DNA of 64,000 nucleotides from Heterobilharzia americana (Eukaryota > Platyhelminthes > Trematoda > Strigeidida > Schistosomatidae), in the NCBI GenBank assembly GCA_944470555.2, contig OX104130.1, positions 1,426,001-1,490,000 of the forward strand, read 5' to 3'. The notes beneath the pieces are model-generated. The model saw only the letters and a list, made by a program, of their open reading frames with translations. It made no database searches and had not been told where the DNA came from. Below, in pieces: positions 57,375 through 64,000 of this stretch (within the stretch, counting starts at the first letter, position 1; each line of letters begins with the position of its first letter). Made by a program: the position numbers and the translations under genes.

Positions 57375-58940
57375 GATATACTATCATGCTAAAATGTTTC
57401 ATTCATTGTTTGCAGAAATAAACAGTAAGCTAACATTTTTGTGTTTTTTTTATTTCCCAACTGTCTTCTGAATTAAAATAAGTTATAGTGAAGCCGATTT
57501 GGCATTTTCCTGTTACACTCAACTACATCACACCATTTTAAAATGCTGCAGGTTAATGGTGAATTATTCAAATGTTTGTGATTTATATTTTATGCTTCCG
57601 ATGCTCATTAGTAAAGCATATCAACAATCTCAAGAAAACTTTTATTCTGTTGGACATATATTCATCCCCTCTTGAAAGTAGACATGTCTATCCAAATATT
57701 TAGGTTTTGAAGTAAACCGACAAATTTTAATCAGCACCAAACACTAGATACCTACACTTGTTATTAGTTCATCTACAAATTATTTTATTAGTATGTTGAT
57801 CTTCATTAGTTTACAGTGAAATGTTATCGAAACCAGATGGACATCATAAAACTCTGTAAATAAAGATGTTGATATTTGTAACACAACCTGAGTTAAGCGT
57901 ACGAACATTTTCAGAAAAACAAGGTTAAGCATAAGATAGACACTTGCAGAAACCATGATAGTCAGCTTCCTGTTTGTATCGACAGACAGTGCATCTCGTG
58001 CAACACTTTTGAAGGTCGATGTCTCACAAAGGCAGAAGTTTCAATGGATTTCATGTAGATACACATTGTGGACAACATTCTGAATATTAGTGAAGGTTAG
58101 TGAAGCTTAGGATGAAGCAGACAGTGTTATCCTAGCTTTGAAGTTTGTTCCTCCACGTGTCTTCATCAGACTAACTAACATCATCACCATTCCATTAGTT
58201 GGCATTTGTGTGTTAATCAATGTGACTTTTTAATAATTTGTTTGTGGAATGTCAAACAAAAACTCATCAGCTGAACATCATTTATCTAATTGTTAATATA
58301 GGACGGCAAAGTAAGTATATTAATTTTGAAAAATATGCCATGTAACGTTTTTATAAATCTATAAGATAAATGCAGCTGTGATATCATGTCATGTATGGAT
58401 AAAAGTTGATACTTACAAATTCAAAGTTTTATTGAAAAATGAAATACCTCTTCTTTATTTGAATAGGACAAGGCAGTAAGTCATATCACTCCCTTTAACG
58501 TTACTGTCAACATGTATGCAACAACATACACCGACATAGCTTTATGAGTGTGAAACAAAGACCATTAAAAGTTATCAAATAATTGAGTGACTTCGTTAAT
58601 TTCACTAGCTGAAACATCAATAATAAAGTTGCCTGTGAAATCTATCAAAATTCTCCGTGTCACTTGCGTTTCCAACTCGTCAGTATACTGGAGGATTTGA
58701 CTACTCATGAAATAAGTCAAGTAGTATGTGCAGCATTATCATTTAACGTGTTCCTAAAATCCTCATATTTCAAATTCTACTTGTCATTTTCCCTCTTTAT
58801 GTGTAAATCCAAGTATCGTTTCGTCGCCAGATTTCTTTTATTAGCTTATTCCTAATTATCTTGTAATGAAAACACATTCATTCTATTCCGTTGAAGTGTC
58901 CTCATTCATGTCAACTAGTGCTCATATTGTAGTTTTACTT
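57375..58940. other. Intergenic sequence, nothing recognised
   Basis: No conserved frame, no repeat recognised. Confidence 0.4.
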
Positions 58941-58944
58941 GGTT

Positions 58945-59225
58945 GCAAGCGTTGGAATCCCAAGTACTCATTTCGTCCTATTTAGTACTCGTCAACTAGA
59001 TGCACCCGCATCTGCACCCCACAGGGTCATGATCCCATCACCAAGACGCCGAACCGCTACCCATCGCTCCAAATTCTGAAGTGTTTTCTACTAGCCAGCT
59101 GAGGCACGATACCCAACTCTTATGCAGTGCGGTTCAGTTGTTATTTACTGATAATTGTAATTTCCCGTTGTTATAGTGAGTCGAATTGCTCGACCTCTGT
59201 TGGCAGATAGGTTCCTACACAGACA
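58945..59225 (-). repeat. Sm-alpha-like SINE with hammerhead domain
   Basis: In reverse complement: tgcatctagttgacgagtac … aaataggacgaaatgagtac … gggattccaac at about 59,005-58,950. The stem II and GAAA are kept; the core begins with U in place of C. The body shared with 29,540-29,640 (aatttcccgttgttat, then gtcgaattgctcgacctc) extends to about 59,220. Confidence 0.65.
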
Positions 59226-59229
59226 CCTC

Positions 59230-62200
59230 GATACAACCACAACCAGGTAGGACCTCCCCGTTGTGTTTGTCAGCAGCTGTTCTACAAAGACTTCTCGTCT
59301 ATGCTTCGTGGTTAGCTGTTCAAAACGACTACAGTGATTTAGAATAGTGACAAGTGACGCAATACAGATGACAAACGATTACACGTTTCAGTAACTGTCT
59401 CATAGCCTCGACACATATAAATATACAAATTGTTTGTTTTTAAAGTTGAAAGCAGTAAGTCAACTGTTTCTAAATAACTTTTTGGAATGTACACAAACTC
59501 TAAATACCCTTTCTCGTTTTCAGCTCTGCTTACACCAAATTTCTATTACTCTCATATCCTAGTTCTTTTCCCGGACCTTTGAAAAATAAGGACATCTAAA
59601 TAGAATGCTGATTACCCATGGAAATGCGATCGCTGTCAGATCCATTGTAAACTCGTAACAGTGATAAAGATTGTAAACCGCTTATTATATTTCTGGATTA
59701 TTCAGAGCAATTATTCAAGTTACCTTGCATCCAGAAGCTCACAAGTTCAAATCTTTCTGCGGTCCAATTTTTCACTTTGCTTCAGTCATCCAGTCACCCA
59801 ACCAGTAGTTGCTTAAGATTTTCTCATCAATGGAAACGATGAATAAATTTGATTAAAAAACAAGACTATCCAGAATTACACAAATGAGTAGAGTTTAAAA
59901 CCATATGTGGATCAAAAATTAAGCTAAAACAAAGTTGGATAGGGATCGGATTAAAAGTAATGACTAAAAGTATACTGCTTCTCAATTGTACCAATTATAT
60001 TTTGAGAACTGACTTCTAACAGGTACTCAGAGCCTCACAAAAAGTCACCTTTTTCCACAAATAATACTACAAGGGAAAGAAGACGAAGATTAAAGTTGAG
60101 AAATCAAAGTTTATTCAAGCAGCGATCAGCTGCAACTAATTCCCGTATTTTACACATAACAAAAATGAAGTAAATATTATGTTCACACATTCTAACCTAA
60201 AACGTTTGAAGGAAACTTGTAGTGTAACTTCACTGATAAAAATTGAGCCTATAATTATCTCGAATTCACGTAGAACATAAATATACACTCGCTGAACAAT
60301 TACTATCTGTGTAAGATTATGTGGGAAACCTGTAAATTATTCATAAACTCAGCTGTTTTCTTGAGATTGTCTAACCACTCAATAGTTGCTTCACATCCAG
60401 TTTAGTTACTTCAAACTATAGACTGGGAATATTTCAAACACCCACAGTGTTAAATGCATAAATCTAATTACTCAATGTGAATTTATTGATCTTCCACTGC
60501 GTTGATCAGTTTCTTCCATCTTTTGGAGTTATCACTCTTATTTTCTTCAATACAACTGCTTCCACGCTTGCATTACCTGCATGCTTCTGAAAAGTGCATA
60601 GAACTCTGAAAAGCTTCACTCAACTCACAGAAATGCAAAAAGCTTTCCCTACAAACATTCAAGATTATGACATAACCTCTTTGAAATATTAGTCATCTTT
60701 CATTTGACCAGGATGTTATCTTTCAACATCTGACAACTTGTTCGACTCTATGTTCATAAGAACATCATCAAAAATCATTTTAGCTAGTGTCGACGTTTTT
60801 GCGGAGATAAACTTAATTTAGATTCAGTTTTATTTTGTCTTACGTCTACGCATAAGTTAGCACTGAACCTAATTATCCTGGCTACAAAAAAAAACAGAAG
60901 ATTAATTCATTCATTGCACTTACTAAGTTTACCTAATTCTAGTTGTGCCAGCGAGACAGCTAAAAAAGAATGCATGAAAGAATGGCGGATGAAACAATGA
61001 TCTGCATTCACACAGGAATAACAAACAGTCGCCAGCCTTTCACAATAATTCCAAAGGTTACCCTAACAAATACTACCTAGGATAACCAATTCAGTTTCTT
61101 TATTTTGACTGGAAAGCTAGTATTCCCATAAAATAAACAAACCTAATCGACTATTTTAGTTGTTATGGTGGTATTTAGAAGACCCACAACCCTTCAAAGT
61201 GAGATAAAACCTTGACTCTTAGTGGGATATTTCAGCCTACACAAGATAATGGATTACTATATCACCTTCCACGTATAACTGATATATTAACCCCAACGAG
61301 GTGAAGTAAATAAGATGGCTAAATCATGTATAATGCTGTCAAATATTCACTTGTATTTAAATGTCATTTTCTAGATAATCAGTTTTACAACACAATAAAC
61401 AACCACTTTTTCAATAAATTTAAAAACAATAATTTCTTCTGATTCCTATTTCATTTTAGCACTCAAGGGTGAGTTACACACATCAATGAAGCGCTCTCCT
61501 TTTTATTACCTTTTCTAGTCAAGAAGAAGTGTAATTATTGCAATAGCTTTCGGTTGCACTACACAAAACAATACTAAGTTCATGTTTTCTCGAAACATTC
61601 AGAACGATTGTAGAACGTGTTAGAACTGAAAGCAGTTCCCCATAATACAATATCGCAAGCAATATTACGTGATTGGTCATGGACACTAGGAAGTCTGTAA
61701 TCACTAGCTGCGAATATCTTTTCACAGTTTTAACCACAATGTCCCAAAAATCTCCCTAAATGTCCAACATCTAACTTAATGCCTTCGCTATATTCAAAAC
61801 ACTACTCATCAGAGAGTGTTGAAATGATACTCTCCAATGACGTAATTAACTTTCAGGCAACTTGCATGAAGTGGGCTTAATTCATTACTCTTTCATCCAC
61901 TGAATGCAGAGCAGAATCAAATGAATTCGAAAGTAGACACAAGGTTGACTTTAAAGGCCACCCCAACAACTGCTGAGATAAGCACTTATATTTCTTCATT
62001 TTATAAGAAGTTGTCTTTCTGGCCAGAATACCACAACCTCATTGGTCTTCTCAGACGTTTCTACACTGCCCTTTAAAGTTACTTAGATATAAACATATAC
62101 ATCGGTTGAAAACTAGAACACTTGGTCTGATTGCTAAGTATCGATGAGAAATAGGCATCACATTAAATTAAACAACCATCTCATCATATTTACTTCACTC

Positions 62201-64000
62201 CTCTTGTGACCAAAGAAAGATTTTTAAATGTATGGTGCCAAATACAGTCTTCCATCTTCCACAGATTTCGCAATTTCGTTTCTGTTTCTGCACAACATTA
62301 CACGAACTTTGGTCAACACGAGGTTTTCAGTTCGATTCTCATTGAACCAGCACATATCATTTCCTCTTAAAGAAACTTTTGAAATTAACAATCGCCTTCC
62401 AAGGGGTGTATATTTACTTGAAGTTGTCTCTAAAGTTGGTAGACAAGCAAAGACTTCAATGAGTGTTGACAAAAACTACATTTTTCAGAAACGTTTTATA
62501 AGACTTCTGCTTGTACAGTGACCTAAATGTCTTTTAGAACATATTATGAAATATGATCTTCCCTAGATCTCTCAGAACATATCCTTCGAAAACAATTCTT
62601 CACCTGACATATGAATTCAACTCTGAGTTATATTACAAATATTGTCACGTATATTTTTTAGTAGTTAATATTGAGAACAGGCCACAGATTTAAGACAATA
62701 TAAATTTTGATGGAATGGGTAGAATTAGAACTTACGTGATCACACTTAGTTACTTTTTACTCACTCTCAATTCTTATCTAGGATGATTTTGGCATCTGCA
62801 GATAAAATGATATTACGGACCGAAAAAAAAATCTAGAAACCAACAACGAACGCTTATTAAATTCCGCGTATATACTCAAAACGATATGACTATGAAACGT
62901 GTTAAAAACAAAGTTCCGAAGAGTTCCTCAAAGTTTTTATGATAATTTGTCACCCGTAGGTTAGCCATCAAATCTCAGAAAAGGCAGTTTATTTGGTAAA
63001 TCTACCCAGAAACATGTATAAAACATATATTAAGGCAAGGAATACCATATCACATAGAATACTACCTTGGTTAAACCCTCTACGAGTACAAGGTATATCT
63101 TTTCTAAATCTGTTGATTATTTTATACATCTGTATAGAGCATTTGGAAAATCAAAGAGAATACCTCCAGTTGACCACTGAGTTTTCTATATATACGAATC
63201 ATGACGCGAAATACCACGATGTTTGCAATATTCAGTGCCTGAAATTGAAGAACAACCAATTGATATTTGCACAGAAAATAAGCAATTTCTTATATATCTA
63301 ACCCTTTAGCCACCTCGATTATTTATCATAATTTATCTAATACTCAAGAGGAATAATAAGAATCTTAAAACTGTTCCATCCTTCTGTATTTCTTACTCGA
63401 TCATATGTTTTAGTCTCCTCTGAATCCTAACCACGCGTTCATTATAACTATTCACCTTTTCTAATGTTAGTTCACATACTACTAAAAAATATTCTTATGA
63501 GTAGTGTTCACCGCAACCCCTGCAATTTTATTATACCACAAAAAACTATGAATAATAACCCTCAGAAACTCATGAAATCGAATTCGATACTCTAACTTTC
63601 AAAGAAATTTCCTACCTGTTATAATTAGATTCTTAACCATTTTTTAACTCCTTTTTATTCTTTTGTAGATCTATTAAGTAAGTTTTCCAGAAACATTTTA
63701 ACTACTAAACGTCAAGAACGAAATAAACTTGCCAATATTCATATTCAAAGTCAGCTAAAACACTTTACGACATTTGAAGTAATAGGCTCACTTAGCAAAC
63801 TAGCAAATGCAAGATACCACGAAATCTAAATTCTGAAAAGTCATGAGTCTTCGAATCTTAGCAACTCAGATAACCGAATCCATTTTGTGTATCCTTAGAA
63901 TTAAATCTTTGACAGACCTTTCCATATAGTAATTCTAGTTAGTTGCTCAGTTGAGTCCCTTCTGAATGGGTACATCAAATGGATTTGTACCGAATTACTA
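59230..64000. other. Intergenic sequence to window end, no gene supported
   Basis: AT-rich. The longest open frames (62,228-62,521 plus, 62,224-62,472 minus and 62,993-63,301 plus) carry no domain I recognise and have no splice partners, so they are not called as genes. Confidence 0.4.
59690..59850 (+). repeat. Possible S3-type fragment
   Basis: cacaagttcaaatctttctg and cggtccaatttttcactttg resemble a B box and S3 body. Weak. Confidence 0.3.

Noticed and set aside
62224..62521. Overlapping open frames of about 82-97 codons on both strands
   Set aside because: No recognisable domain, no splice partner and no conservation evidence; equally open on both strands by chance.

Overview
The window looks like a fluke genome, almost certainly a schistosome (Schistosoma sp.). 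It is AT-rich and has no dense ORFs. It holds several degenerate SINE-like copies whose hammerhead cores resemble the schistosome Sm-alpha repeat. It is packed with RTE-type, CR1-type, Penelope-like and Gypsy-like retroelement debris. Its one host gene shows the schistosome pattern of tiny 5' introns (49 and 41 bp) followed by large transposon-filled ones. Two runs of N (5,432-5,438 and 47,592-47,922) mark it as a draft assembly.

Host gene. One cellular gene can be recognised. It is on the minus strand from its start codon at 41,101 down to 13,480, and continues past the left edge. Twelve exons were rebuilt by hand from splice sites, reading phase and similarity to the STRIP1/STRIP2 (FAM40, striatin-interacting protein) family, a core subunit of the STRIPAK phosphatase-kinase complex. 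About 680 residues are encoded here; the C-terminal part must lie outside the window. Phases agree at every junction except within exon 5, whose length is off by one or two bases, so the assembled reading frame hits a stop at the end of that exon.

Retroelements. Family 1 (endonuclease + reverse transcriptase, RTE-like, microsatellite 3' tail) has a complete, nearly intact copy at 9,116-13,063 (minus) with a perfect 10-bp target-site duplication and a single internal TGA. A related older subfamily (1b) has a full-length copy at 23,081-26,878 (minus) with a 9-bp duplication. It also has a plus-strand copy starting at 41,270, just upstream of the STRIP start codon, and many 3' fragments. Family 2, another RTE-like element, occurs at about 5,735-8,060 and 20,215-22,305 (plus). 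Other pieces are a CR1-like 3' region (3,880-4,660, minus), a Gypsy remnant (about 2,050-3,330, plus) and a Penelope-like element with a GIY-YIG region (49,600-50,500, minus). Small tRNA-derived elements of at least five kinds are scattered throughout.

Most interesting signals. (1) The exact 5' ends of the family 1/1b elements, fixed by target-site duplications, coincide with a 67-nt nested pseudoknot resembling an HDV-type self-cleaving ribozyme. (2) Two inverted family 1b copies share a gap-free, almost identical 1,350-bp block, with the same dead codons, inside clearly diverged flanks. This looks like gene conversion across the STRIP 5' half. (3) STRIP exon 5 carries a frame break. The right end (about 52-64 kb) has only scattered SINE fragments and no gene I can support.
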